Source: Bog-159 sp963709155 (GTDB lineage Bacteria; Acidobacteriota; Terriglobia; Bryobacterales; Bryobacteraceae). Taken from it: 64,000 bases of DNA. The position numbers were made by a program, and so were the translations under genes. The stretch is from assembly GCA_963709155.1 (NCBI GenBank), contig CAVPVD010000005.1, positions 620,001 through 684,000 of the forward strand, given 5' to 3'. This document shows positions 8,001 to 15,479 of the stretch, in pieces (the stretch's first letter is position 1; every line of letters begins with the position of its first letter). The notes beneath the pieces were generated by a model. It was given only the letters and a program-made list of their open reading frames with translations, had not been told where the DNA came from and made no database searches.

Positions 8001-9599
8001 CCAGCCCATTTGCGCATCCACCGAGCTGTTGATGTAGCTCACTACATTAGCCACACTTTCGCCCGCGCCCTTGTTGGCGTCGTTAGCGAAGTTGACGCTG
8101 ACCGCCGTGCCGTTGATCGAAAGGCTGAGCGCGGTGTTGCCCATGGCGCTGGTATTCACCGTCGTTAGCGCACTGCCCGCAATCGTGGGGCCGGCGCCGC
8201 CGGTGGCCCCGCCATCCAGAGAAAATGCCAGGTTGGTCAGGCCGTTGCTCGCAACCGAGGGGGGAGCCGCCGCCGTAATGGTGCTATAGAATGCCGGCGA
8301 ACTGGCCGCCGCGGAGGTGCTTACGTTGCCTAAGCCCAGTACGTTTTGGGTATCTCCCGTGGATTGCACGCTAAAGGTTCCGCCGGTGGAACTGGTGAAG
8401 GTCAGCGGGCCTCCCGCCGAACCGCTCATGGTAATGCCGGCCGCCTGTAACGACGCATTCTGCTGTATCTGGGTTTGGAGGTCGGTGATGGCCGCTCCCG
8501 CAGTGAGGTCCGAGGCGTTGAAGTTGATGCTCACGGGGTTCGCCATGCCGGCGCCGGAGATCTGCACCGTAACGCCCAAGGCGTTGGGATCAAAAGCCCC
8601 GCTGGTGGTGTTTCCGCCGGTGGCGGAGGTGGCCACCGCCGTCCCCGCGGAACCGCTGGAGGATTGCAGGTTGCCCATCAACGCATTGGCCATCTGGTCA
8701 CCCGCCTGCACCTGAAAAGCCGACGTGCTGGAACTGAACGCCAGTTCCTGGCCGCCATTCGCGTCCGTGCTGACCGATGCCGTAATGCCGGCATTTTTCA
8801 TGGCCTGCGCCGCGGGCGACGCGCTGAGTCCAGCGGAGGTGATCGCGCTATTGATTGCCGTGACCAGCGTGTTGGTGTCGCTGACCCCGTTCAGGTTCAC
8901 TGAGAGCGCAACCTTACTGTTATCGGAGAATCCCGGACCGGAGAGATAGAACGTGGTCACCCCGGCCACCGCCGTCGTATTGGCCTGATTGCTCACGATC
9001 TGGGAGACCGAATGCGCGGCCGATCCCGTGGAGATGTCCGCCGTGCCGGCGACCACCTGCATGCCCGAAAGACCCAGGCTCTGGGCGTCTACCGTGGACT
9101 GGCTCAGGTTCACGCTGACCTGTGCATTCTGCGATACGGCTGCCGCCGTCGCGCCGCCGCCGCCACCCAGATACACGTCCATCATTTGCGCGTAGGTGCC
9201 ACCCGTGTTCAGACCGATGGCCTGCGCCTGCCGGTTCAATTCCCCGACGTCGGTCTGGAATTCCGCGTTCAGGTCCTTCCGGCTGCCCGTGAAACTGGAC
9301 GATGCGGATTGCGCCGCCAGGGTCTGTAGCCGGTCCAGGATCTGCGAAATGTTGCTCATGCCGCCGTCCATGGTCTGCAGCAGTGCCGTGCCGTTGTTGC
9401 CGTTGGCCACGCCCTGCGTGATCTGGGCGATCTGGTCGCGGTCCTGGTTGGCGACCGCCAGGCCGGCCGCATCGTCGCCCGACGAATTGATGCGATAGCC
9501 CGAAGTCAACTGCTGAATCGTGTTGCTCTGAAACTGACTGTTGATGTTGAGGTTCTGCTGCGCGACTAACGAATCGATATTGGTTTGAAAAGAGATCAT
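5004..9599 (-). CDS. fliC: Giant flagellin (1531 aa)
   Basis: Filament subunit. The N-terminal D0/D1 is textbook (MISFQTNIDSLVAQQNLN ... QLTSGYRINSSGDDAAGLAV ... LQTLAAQSAS, residues 1 to about 145), as is the C-terminal D1/D0 (about 1436-1531: LNYAINLAQSQITNISAAES, QIRDANVAQEAANLTKAQVL, ending AVLKLLQG). Between them lie some 1250 residues of low-complexity Gly/Ala/Thr/Ser/Asn sequence, three times the length of a whole ordinary flagellin. It is built of flagellin-IN-like modules. Two adjacent units (about residues 505-720) share the pattern NTSA..G.AL.L..NGTAV.V.F.NDAN, then ES.AN...YIN..V.A.MGW. An upstream in-frame ATG exists, but MISFQTNI at 9599 is the conserved start, with AAGGAT as ribosome site. 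No cysteine noticed, as usual for flagellins. Confidence 0.93.
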   Translation of the reverse strand: MISFQTNIDSLVAQQNLNINSQFQSNTIQQLTSGYRINSSGDDAAGLAVANQDRDQIAQITQGVANGNNGTALLQTMDGGMSNISQILDRLQTLAAQSASSSFTGSRKDLNAEFQTDVGELNRQAQAIGLNTGGTYAQMMDVYLGGGGGATAAAVSQNAQVSVNLSQSTVDAQSLGLSGMQVVAGTADISTGSAAHSVSQIVSNQANTTAVAGVTTFYLSGPGFSDNSKVALSVNLNGVSDTNTLVTAINSAITSAGLSASPAAQAMKNAGITASVSTDANGGQELAFSSSTSAFQVQAGDQMANALMGNLQSSSGSAGTAVATSATGGNTTSGAFDPNALGVTVQISGAGMANPVSINFNASDLTAGAAITDLQTQIQQNASLQAAGITMSGSAGGPLTFTSSTGGTFSVQSTGDTQNVLGLGNVSTSAAASSPAFYSTITAAAPPSVASNGLTNLAFSLDGGATGGAGPTIAGSALTTVNTSAMGNTALSLSINGTAVSVNFANDANKGAGESVANVVSYINSSVDAQMGWSSGVQVASVNGNNGITLSESVANASSTMTVNHTATSDTLGLTSGASITATPPTAASITGTTGHAAGVNTSALTGGSALTLTVNGTAVTVDFGNDANSVGTESLANITKYINNQVNAAMGWGSSVQVATVNGTSDGINLTDPLTESSSTLGIAGGATLGLANQTAAGTGSTGNTVTLNMAAGNATSATFTGGSTGGTAYASVNTSGDHLNFNIDGTAVSAALGAATGTSAVLAGGALTGGAAATIDTNALMAQQAVYTGGQLGSTVNTSSLLGAATYTNGPGLASDTGLSINGDSVTINGNTVNFTTETTLTEVAQSITSQTAGQAGAVTAQVVQGGAGYQIQLTSVALGTNAAISFTDTQGSQDVGLSTDNATTVSTGAAGTAELLQVAVAGHGTQTIDFSNDTHAGTAESVADINSFLAGAGALTGATAQITGGALVITTTAATPTFANTITVGNAATGTPATNFTAAAQLFGLATAGQTGASLVKAGSAATTLQLSLSGADGVAHAETVDFTNYSTQNGGTAETQANVAAYIQSQLGGYGTAAFSNGVLSISSVATGAPTQVQVTANNAASQAVGLTTAGQNLPAAQNGKNETLAAVVATLNTAAQQALGTSTKATIFSLNANNDIVIDSQTKGVSSKLILTLGSGGTATTTGLSNALGLAVSDPTTGTTLGSGTGPTTSSIASMLQQAFNNNVTLQKAGLQASGQDGGDLTINSSNNTNFRLEEYGSDATNLGFGTTAGAFAGLTSGLSGASMIDAGGTSAIGTGSTANPYISFGAMQFGSDAQAITVAANNSTGAQQALTITLRNDSGSESGATSGASIDSAVSYINQQLQQSNNPTLQSIVAVKENVKGVEQINFLSAQPSFSVSVGSSVNGNGMNGGAAKTFSSVTNGTGANAAIDTLAGAQAAVTAVTAAVAALGNAQATVGKGENQLNYAINLAQSQITNISAAESQIRDANVAQEAANLTKAQVLQQSTIAAMAQANQEPQAVLKLLQG

Positions 9600-9642
9600 T
9601 GGATAATCCTTATTCTTGAGATTGCCCGGCATCTTGCCGGGG
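9600..9642 (-). promoter_or_regulatory. Flagellin mRNA leader: hairpin plus GGA-type ribosome site
   Basis: The ribosome site reads AAGGAT, 7 nt before the start, and contains an A-N-GGA-like CsrA core. Just upstream (9625-9641) the leader forms a perfect 6-bp stem CCCGGC/GCCGGG with a 5-nt AAGAT loop. A second GGA (in GCGGAAGCC, about 9648-9656) lies further up. CsrA repression through these GGA elements is an inference from the adjacent fliW-csrA pair. Confidence 0.4.
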
Positions 9643-9669
9643 CGGCGGCTTCCGCTGCCTGCGATCTCC

Positions 9670-9677
9670 ATATCGGC
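9670..9677 (-). promoter_or_regulatory. Possible sigma-28 minus-10 element for flagellin
   Basis: The leftward strand reads GCCGATAT, one base off the sigma-28 minus-10 GCCGATAA, about 71 nt before the flagellin start. At the proper 11-nt spacing the minus-35 is CGCAACCC, which does not match TAAAGTTT. It may be a weak or activator-assisted promoter, or chance. Confidence 0.25.
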
Positions 9678-9756
9678 GGAATACGGCCGGGTTGCGGAAG
9701 AATCTTTACTTAGGGGAATCTGCGTAGAACGGAGGTTTCAAATTACAGGCTCCTTC

Positions 9757-9783
9757 TAAAGTTGACGCTCTTTGCGTCGATAA
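9757..9783 (+). promoter_or_regulatory. Consensus sigma-28 (FliA) promoter for flgM-flgN-flgK-flgL
   Basis: TAAAGTTG, an 11-nt spacer, then GTCGATAA: 14 of 16 positions match the flagellar sigma-28 consensus TAAAGTTT-N11-GCCGATAA with exact spacing. Expected transcription start is near 9790, leaving about 24 nt of leader before flgM at 9814. This places late genes flgKL and the anti-sigma gene itself under sigma-28, giving negative feedback. Confidence 0.85.
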
Positions 9784-9813
9784 GGGAACCAGGAGTATCC
9801 AAAGGCATCCCCT

Positions 9814-10098
9814 ATGCGAATCGACGAAGGCAGCCTGAACCAACCCCTTTCATCCACCGCCGGCCGTGCCGCTGAAACACAGCGCATTCAGGTAGACACC
9901 GCCGCGTCCTCCGCCGCCGGAACCGGTGCCGGTGGGGACCACGTGGACCTATCCGGCCTGGCGGGCCGGATTTCACAAACTATGCAGACGCTGGCCAGCC
10001 AGACCGCGCAACGTGTCGGCCAGTTGCGGCAAGACTTCCAGTCGGGCCGTTACCAGCCCGATCCGCAACAACTGGCCGGAGCCATGGCGAGGTCCTAA
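9814..10098 (+). CDS. flgM: Anti-sigma-28 factor FlgM
   Basis: A 94-residue, small, polar protein. Its C-terminal half (RISQTMQTLASQTAQRVGQL, RQDFQSGRYQPDPQQLAGAM) fits the sigma-28-binding FlgM signature in which a helix precedes the G.Y..dp..iA.am motif. The N-terminal half is Ser/Thr/Ala-rich and probably disordered, as needed for export through the hook-basal body. FlgM holds FliA inactive until the hook is complete, then is secreted. It is the first gene after a sigma-28 promoter, so it controls its own expression. The SDD-like element 'AAAGG' sits 8 nt before the ATG. Confidence 0.85.
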   Translation: MRIDEGSLNQPLSSTAGRAAETQRIQVDTAASSAAGTGAGGDHVDLSGLAGRISQTMQTLASQTAQRVGQLRQDFQSGRYQPDPQQLAGAMARS

Positions 10099-10102
10099 CG
10101 CC

Positions 10103-10462
10103 ATGACGTCACCCGATCCCAAGGAATTGCTGGTTGCCGCGCGTTCCCGCGTGAGCGTAGCGCGCGCGCTGCTCGGCCGTCCGCTCCAATGTGAAGCCGG
10201 GGAATGCGTGACTCTCTTTCGCGAGGCCCAGGGTTACCTCGAATGGCTGCGCGACAGCTTTCCTCCTTCCGCTCGGTCCTCGCATTTGCTCCCCCAGGCG
10301 ACGGCTCTGGCCGGCGAGATTCGCCAGGTGGGCTTTCTGCTCGACCGGGCTGCGCTCCTTGGGCGCCGGTGGCTGGAGGCATGGCGCCCGGTATCCCCCG
10401 AATACACGGCCTCGGGCATCCGCCCGCCGCACATCGGAGGGGCTATCTCTTTTACAGGATAA
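10103..10462 (+). CDS. flgN: FlgN-like hook-junction chaperone
   Basis: A 119-residue, helix-rich soluble protein with no signal peptide, between flgM and flgK, exactly where FlgN (export chaperone of FlgK and FlgL) is found in other flagellar operons. The ATG at 10103 is 4 nt after the flgM stop; a longer in-frame version would start within flgM and is rejected. Residues such as CVTLFREAQGYLEWLRDSF and ALAGEIRQVGFLLDRAALLG are consistent with long amphipathic helices. FlgN is poorly conserved, so the assignment is mainly by synteny and size. Confidence 0.6.
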   Translation: MTSPDPKELLVAARSRVSVARALLGRPLQCEAGECVTLFREAQGYLEWLRDSFPPSARSSHLLPQATALAGEIRQVGFLLDRAALLGRRWLEAWRPVSPEYTASGIRPPHIGGAISFTG

Positions 10463-10467
10463 ACACT

Positions 10468-11898
10468 ATGAGTTCCCTCAGTGCCACGCTGCTCGGAGCC
10501 TCCAGCGCCCTGGACGCCTTCCAGTATGCGCTGAACGTCACCCAGAACAACATCGATAATGCCTCCACCCCGGGCTATGCCAGGCAAACCGTCGACCTTC
10601 AGGCCGATCCCTTCGATCCCGCTGTGGGCCTCGGCGGCGGAGTCTCCCAAGGTCCCCTGATCGATAGCCGCGATCTGCTGGCCGAAAGCGATGTGTGGCT
10701 GCAGGCCGGCGCCCAAGGCGACTCCAGCGCCCAGTCGAGCGCCTTGACCGAAGTCCAGAATGCCCTCCCGGTTTCGGCCGGGAGCGGGATCCCAGCCGCC
10801 CTGACTACCTTTTTTAGCGACGTATCCGCCTGGAGTGCCGCCCCCACCAACGCCAGCGCCCAGCAGAGCGTGATCGTATCCGCCGGATCCCTCGCCCAGA
10901 GTTTCCAGACCACCGCCGCGGGCGTGGCGGCCGCCTCCACTTCGGTCAGCCAGGATATTCAAACAACCGTCGGTCAGATCAACGAACTCACCACCCAGGT
11001 GGCCGCCATCAATGCCCAGATCCAAGGCGGCGGCCAGCACGACCAGGGCTTGCAGGCCCAGATGTACAGTTCTCTCGAGACGCTCTCCGGCCTGGTAAAC
11101 ATTGGAGTCCTGCACCAGCCGGATGGCGGCGTCGATCTGACCCTCTCGAGCGGCGCCGCATTAGTGATGGGCAGCCAGTCTTACGCGCTGACCCCCGTGA
11201 ACGCCGCCGCCACCAGCCAGTCGATCGATCCCCAGGCGCCCCCGGATATGGACATTCAGGCCGCGGACGGAACCGTCGTGAACGCTCAAATCACATCCGG
11301 AACCTTGGCCGGTCTCCTGCAGGTCCGCAACGTGACGATACCGGGACTGATCGGGGATTCCGGCCAGCCCGGCGCGCTCAACCAACTTGCCGCCTCTCTA
11401 TCCACCGCCGTGAACCAGATCGTCAATCAGGGTTCCGTTACGGCAGGCGCCGCGGCCGGCGGGCTGAACCTGTTCTCGGCGCCGGACCCCAATCACCCAA
11501 CCGCGTCCGCTTCCACCATGTCGGTCAATCCCGCCATGACCTCCAGTCAATTGCCGGCCTTCGATCAGAACGGCGTCGCCAACGGCGTACCGCTGGCGCT
11601 CGGGGCGCTGGCCAATTCGACCCCTGCCGATTTGGATTCGGTGGGCTATACCGCTTTCTACGGCAATACGGCTGCACTGGTCGGGTCTCAATTGAATACG
11701 GCCCAAAGCAACCAGACCCTCACGGCCCAAACGCTCGCCCAGGCACAGAGCATGCGCGAGAGTTCGTCGGGAGTTTCGCTGAACGCCGAAGCCACCAATG
11801 TTTTACAGTTTCAGGAGTCCTACCAGGCCGTAGCTAAAATGGTGAGCACTCTCGACACCCTGATGCAGTCTCTGATCGACATGATCCCCACCTCTTAA
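10468..11898 (+). CDS. flgK: Flagellar hook-associated protein 1 (FlgK)
   Basis: A 476-residue hook-filament junction protein. The N-terminus is diagnostic (SALDAFQYALNVTQNNIDNA, STPGYARQTVDLQ), as is the C-terminal coiled coil that pairs with it (SSGVSLNAEATNVLQFQESY, QAVAKMVSTLDTLMQSLIDM). A longer reading frame exists upstream, but the conserved MSSLSATLLGASSAL start at 10468 with AGGA 8-9 nt upstream is preferred. It lies 5 nt after the flgN-like gene and 12 nt before flgL. The protein is secreted through the flagellar export gate and forms the first junction ring on the hook. Confidence 0.93.
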   Translation: MSSLSATLLGASSALDAFQYALNVTQNNIDNASTPGYARQTVDLQADPFDPAVGLGGGVSQGPLIDSRDLLAESDVWLQAGAQGDSSAQSSALTEVQNALPVSAGSGIPAALTTFFSDVSAWSAAPTNASAQQSVIVSAGSLAQSFQTTAAGVAAASTSVSQDIQTTVGQINELTTQVAAINAQIQGGGQHDQGLQAQMYSSLETLSGLVNIGVLHQPDGGVDLTLSSGAALVMGSQSYALTPVNAAATSQSIDPQAPPDMDIQAADGTVVNAQITSGTLAGLLQVRNVTIPGLIGDSGQPGALNQLAASLSTAVNQIVNQGSVTAGAAAGGLNLFSAPDPNHPTASASTMSVNPAMTSSQLPAFDQNGVANGVPLALGALANSTPADLDSVGYTAFYGNTAALVGSQLNTAQSNQTLTAQTLAQAQSMRESSSGVSLNAEATNVLQFQESYQAVAKMVSTLDTLMQSLIDMIPTS

Positions 11899-11910
11899 CC
11901 AGGCTTCTCC

Positions 11911-12828
11911 ATGACACCCAGCATCAATCCAAACTCCGAAATCTTTCTAGTAAATCTGCAGCAGATCGAGAACCGCATGAGCACCGCCGAGCAGCAGCTT
12001 TCCTCGGGCCTGCGCGTCTCGGTGGCATCCGACGATCCGGACATGATCTCCAGCATTCTGCAGATACGCGCCCAGATTGGCGGCGTGCAGCAAGTGCAGC
12101 AAAACCTATCCAATGTAACTGCCTCGGTCGATAGCGGGGAAGAAGCCATCCAGCAGGCCATTCAAGTCATGGATACCGCCACCTCCCTGGCTACCGAAGC
12201 AGCCAGTAGTATTTCGACCGCCGGTCAAAGGCTGCAGGAGGTTCCCCAGGTGCAGGGCATCCTGCAACAGTTGGTCAGCCTGAGCCAGACCTCCGTAAAC
12301 GGGCAATACATTTTCAGCGGCGACCAGGGCGGCAGCCCACAATACCAGTTGGCGCCCGACGGCAATTCCGTGCAGCTCTTAAGCTGGCCGGGCCCTCCCG
12401 GACAAGTGGAAGACGCCGACGGCGTGAAAATCTCCATCGGCTTGACCGCCCAGCAGATCTTCGACGATCGGGACGACAACAATAATCCGGCCACCGATAA
12501 TGTTTTTGGAGCGGTGAGCGGCTTGATCACCGCCCTGCAGAACAACGACGGCACGGGCATTCAGACGGCCCTGACCAACCTGCAGGCCGCTTCTGCGCAC
12601 CTGAACAACGAAAGCAGTGTCTATGGCGCCGCGCAAAATAATCTAACTGCCGCCGGGAACTCCGCCAGTCAGACGCTCGTGCAACTGCAGCAACAGTTAA
12701 GTAACGAACAAGATGCCGACGTGGCGCAGGCATCGCTGGACCTGACCCAGGCAACTACCGACCAGCAGGCCGCCATGGCCGCGGAGGCTATGCTGAAGCC
12801 CCAGAGCCTGTTTAATTTCCTGAGCTGA
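11911..12828 (+). CDS. flgL: Flagellar hook-associated protein 3 (FlgL)
   Basis: A 305-residue flagellin-like protein. The N-terminal coiled coil reads QQIENRMSTAEQQLSSGLRV then ASDDPDMISSILQIRAQIGG; the centre has the conserved SVNGQYIFSGD; the C-terminus ends DVAQASLDLTQATTDQQAAM and LKPQSLFNFLS. FlgL is the second junction ring between FlgK and filament. It is the last gene of the sigma-28 flgM operon. Its stop is 1 nt from the stop of the convergent acyl-CoA ligase gene, leaving no room for a terminator between them. Confidence 0.93.
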   Translation: MTPSINPNSEIFLVNLQQIENRMSTAEQQLSSGLRVSVASDDPDMISSILQIRAQIGGVQQVQQNLSNVTASVDSGEEAIQQAIQVMDTATSLATEAASSISTAGQRLQEVPQVQGILQQLVSLSQTSVNGQYIFSGDQGGSPQYQLAPDGNSVQLLSWPGPPGQVEDADGVKISIGLTAQQIFDDRDDNNNPATDNVFGAVSGLITALQNNDGTGIQTALTNLQAASAHLNNESSVYGAAQNNLTAAGNSASQTLVQLQQQLSNEQDADVAQASLDLTQATTDQQAAMAAEAMLKPQSLFNFLS

Positions 12829-12829
12829 C

Positions 12830-14419
12830 CTAACCCTGTACCCGCTTGGCGCGCCCGGCCCAGAACATCTCGCGCAGTTCCCGCTTCACAATCTTGCCCG
12901 TGCCGGTCTTGGGCAGCGGCGTTTCCAGAAACTCAAACGTTCGCGGGATCTTGAACCGGGCGATGCGTGCGCTCAGGAAGTCGCACAACTGCTCCGCCGT
13001 CAGTGCCTGTCCGGGCTTCAGTACTACGAAAGCCGCCGGAATTTCGCCCCATTTATTGTCCGGAGCGGCTACTACCGCGCATTCCAAAACTGCCGGATGC
13101 GCGAAGATGGCCTTCTCCACCTCGAGCGAAGAGATGTTCTCACCGCCACTGATGATGATGTCTTTCTTCCGGTCGACAATGTGGATATAGTTCTCCTCGT
13201 CCCACACCGCCATGTCGCCGCTGTGAAACCAGCCGTCCGTCATCACCGCGGCCGTTCCTTGCGGATCTTTGTAGTAGCCGTCCATCACTTCGTCGCCCCG
13301 GATCACCACTTCGCCCACCGTCTGCATATCGCGCGGGACGTCTTTCATGTTCAGATCCACGACCCTGATCTCGACTCCCGGGATGGGCCAGCCGGCCATC
13401 GCCTGGTGTCCCAATCGATCGGCTTCGTCGGCATATTCCACGGTCCCTTTGCGCCGGGCCGAGCTGGCCACCGGACAAGTCTCGGTTAGCCCATAGCCGC
13501 CCATAGCCGCGCAGTGGAAAGCTTCTTCCAGACGGCCGATCAGCTCCGGCGACGCCGCGGCTCCTCCTACGTGAATCTCCTTCAGACTGGAAGTATCGAA
13601 TTGGCCCAGATCGGGAGCATTCAACAGCGCGTTGGCCATGGTAGGCACCAGCGACATGGCGGTAGCCTTCTCGTCCTGAATCAGCCGGAAGACCAGCGTC
13701 GGTTCGAACCGCCGGACCATCACCTGTTTGATGCCCATCATGGTGGAAGCCTGCGGACGGCCCCACCCGTTGGCGTGGAAGAGCGGAATCGTGTGCAACT
13801 CCACCGCCGTATCGTCGTGGTTAAAGGTGCCGGCCACCGCCAACGCGTGCAAGTACAGCGTGCGGTGCGAAAGCATAACCCCCTTTGGCGTGCCCGTGCT
13901 GCCGCTGGTATAGAACAGCTCCGCAATGGCGTTCTCATCGAACGAAAACAAGTCGGGCCGGTCCATTCGTCCGCGCGTCAACAGTTCCTCGTACGTGAAA
14001 TCCGCCGGCGGTCCCGCCTCGTTCACGGTGACATACCGTGTTATTGCAGGGCAGGCTTTGCGGATGTGGTCCACCAGCGGCGTAAAGTCGTTTTCAAAGA
14101 TTAGCATCCGGGCTTCGGAGTGGTTCAGGATAGCGACCAGTTCCGGCGGCGTCAGCCGCACGTTGAGCGGCATCACGACCCCCTTCGCCAGCACCACGCC
14201 GTAATAACCTTCCAGCAGCGCATTATTGTTGAAGCTCAGATAAGCCACGCGGTCGCCCGGCCGGATGCCTTCGGCGATGAGCCCCGCGGCCAGGCGTTCG
14301 CAGCGCTCCCCAAACTGCGTATACGTCGCGCGGCTCGCGCCCGACACGACGCCCACCTTCTTTCCATAGAGATCGACGCCCCGGTATAAACAGCGCACGG
14401 GGGTCAATGGAACGATCAT
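12830..14419 (-). CDS. AMP-forming acyl-CoA synthetase (fatty-acid type)
   Basis: A 529-residue adenylate-forming enzyme that activates a carboxylic acid to acyl-AMP and then acyl-CoA. Core motifs are in order: P-loop YTSGSTGTPKGVMLSH, HTIPLFHANGWGRP, MGGYGLTETCPV (A5), DGWFHSGDMAVWDE (A7), IVDRKKDIIISGGENISSLE (A8) and C-terminal KTGTGKIVKRELR with the catalytic Lys (A10). Length and the HANGW motif fit medium/long-chain acyl-CoA ligases. The substrate cannot be read from the sequence. A strong AGGAGG ribosome site precedes ATG 14419. It stands alone, tail to tail with flgL; the 106 nt upstream hold nothing else recognisable. Confidence 0.88.
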   Translation of the reverse strand: MIVPLTPVRCLYRGVDLYGKKVGVVSGASRATYTQFGERCERLAAGLIAEGIRPGDRVAYLSFNNNALLEGYYGVVLAKGVVMPLNVRLTPPELVAILNHSEARMLIFENDFTPLVDHIRKACPAITRYVTVNEAGPPADFTYEELLTRGRMDRPDLFSFDENAIAELFYTSGSTGTPKGVMLSHRTLYLHALAVAGTFNHDDTAVELHTIPLFHANGWGRPQASTMMGIKQVMVRRFEPTLVFRLIQDEKATAMSLVPTMANALLNAPDLGQFDTSSLKEIHVGGAAASPELIGRLEEAFHCAAMGGYGLTETCPVASSARRKGTVEYADEADRLGHQAMAGWPIPGVEIRVVDLNMKDVPRDMQTVGEVVIRGDEVMDGYYKDPQGTAAVMTDGWFHSGDMAVWDEENYIHIVDRKKDIIISGGENISSLEVEKAIFAHPAVLECAVVAAPDNKWGEIPAAFVVLKPGQALTAEQLCDFLSARIARFKIPRTFEFLETPLPKTGTGKIVKRELREMFWAGRAKRVQG

Positions 14420-14525
14420 GATGCCTCCTGTTAAGACACTGATATTGTACGAGGAATCGGCCGGATCGGGCGAGCGATGCAGGCACTCGCCGCCGCCCGG
14501 CCCGGAACGTCCGATGCGAGCTTCT

Positions 14526-15389
14526 TCAAACCTGAAGCTGCCGCAGAAACGGAACGCTGGCCTTCATCAGGTCCAGGTTCATTTCGACGAAATAATTCTT
14601 CAGGCCGCCGGTCTTCGCGGCAGTAAAGATCTTGGTCCAGTCGAGCGTCCCCTGGCCTACCGCCATCGTTTTCTTCGTCACCGCAGACCAGTCCTGCACG
14701 TGCATGGAAAAAAAGCGGCCCGGGTATTTCATGAAGTATTCGGCCGCGTCGTAGCCCTGGCTAATGGTCGAGACTTGAAATTGGAAATTGACCATTTTCG
14801 GGTCGAGCAGTTCGATCAGGATGTCGTACGTCCGCTTGCCGCCCACCTTCGAGAGCTCAAACCCTTCGTTGTGGAGCCCTTGCTGGATTCCGGCTTTGGC
14901 CGCCTGTTCGCCGATCTTGTTATATTCGTCGGCCGCGCGTTTCACGTCGTCCATGGTGGGATTTCGCGGCCCGTCCAGACTGGGCACCAGCATCTGGGTC
15001 AGGCCCAAATCGTTCGCCCATGCGATCCTGCCCGCCAGATCCTTTCGCAGTTCGCCGATATCGAAGTGCGAGCTGTGGCACTCCACTCCCAAATCGCCCA
15101 GCATTCTACGCAGTTCCGGACCTTTGTATTTGGCAATGACGCCAAACCCGGAATCCGCGTAGCCCACCGGAGAGCACAACTCGATCCGCTGAAAACCGGC
15201 ATCCGCAAGTACCTTGATGGTGCCGGGAAAATCCTTGGCGATCATATTCCTGACCGGATAGGTCTGGCATCCGATCGGCATGCCCAGCGGATTGGCGCGC
15301 AGTTCCCGCGCGCCCGCGGACAGGATCCCGGCCATCGCCGCCCCCGCCGCCGTATTCTTGAAAAACTCTCGTCTCGAAATTGCGGGCAT
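14526..15389 (-). CDS. Tat-exported sugar phosphate isomerase/epimerase-like TIM barrel
   Basis: A 287-residue protein opening with a twin-arginine signal (SRREFFKNTAAGAAMAGIL, then AGARELRA), so it is folded before export to the periplasm. The rest is an AP-endonuclease-2/xylose-isomerase-like barrel: IGCQTYPVRNM, GFQRIELCSPVGY, ECHSSHFDIGELR, GLHNEGFEL, VNFQFQVSTIS, FFSMHVQDW and GLKNYFVEMNLD. The metal ligands typical of this fold (E, D, H, E) can be placed in these segments. Many paralogues occur in Solibacter and planctomycetes; actual substrates are mostly unknown. Upstream and downstream spacing (about 90-105 nt) suggests a single-gene transcript. Confidence 0.82.
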   Translation of the reverse strand: MPAISRREFFKNTAAGAAMAGILSAGARELRANPLGMPIGCQTYPVRNMIAKDFPGTIKVLADAGFQRIELCSPVGYADSGFGVIAKYKGPELRRMLGDLGVECHSSHFDIGELRKDLAGRIAWANDLGLTQMLVPSLDGPRNPTMDDVKRAADEYNKIGEQAAKAGIQQGLHNEGFELSKVGGKRTYDILIELLDPKMVNFQFQVSTISQGYDAAEYFMKYPGRFFSMHVQDWSAVTKKTMAVGQGTLDWTKIFTAAKTGGLKNYFVEMNLDLMKASVPFLRQLQV

Positions 15390-15479
15390 TCCCGCCTCCT
15401 TCCGCGTTGAACCGGTTCACGCATAACCAGTCTGCGGTATTGTCTCACGATTCATCAGGAGGCAAACACGCCGGCCGGT

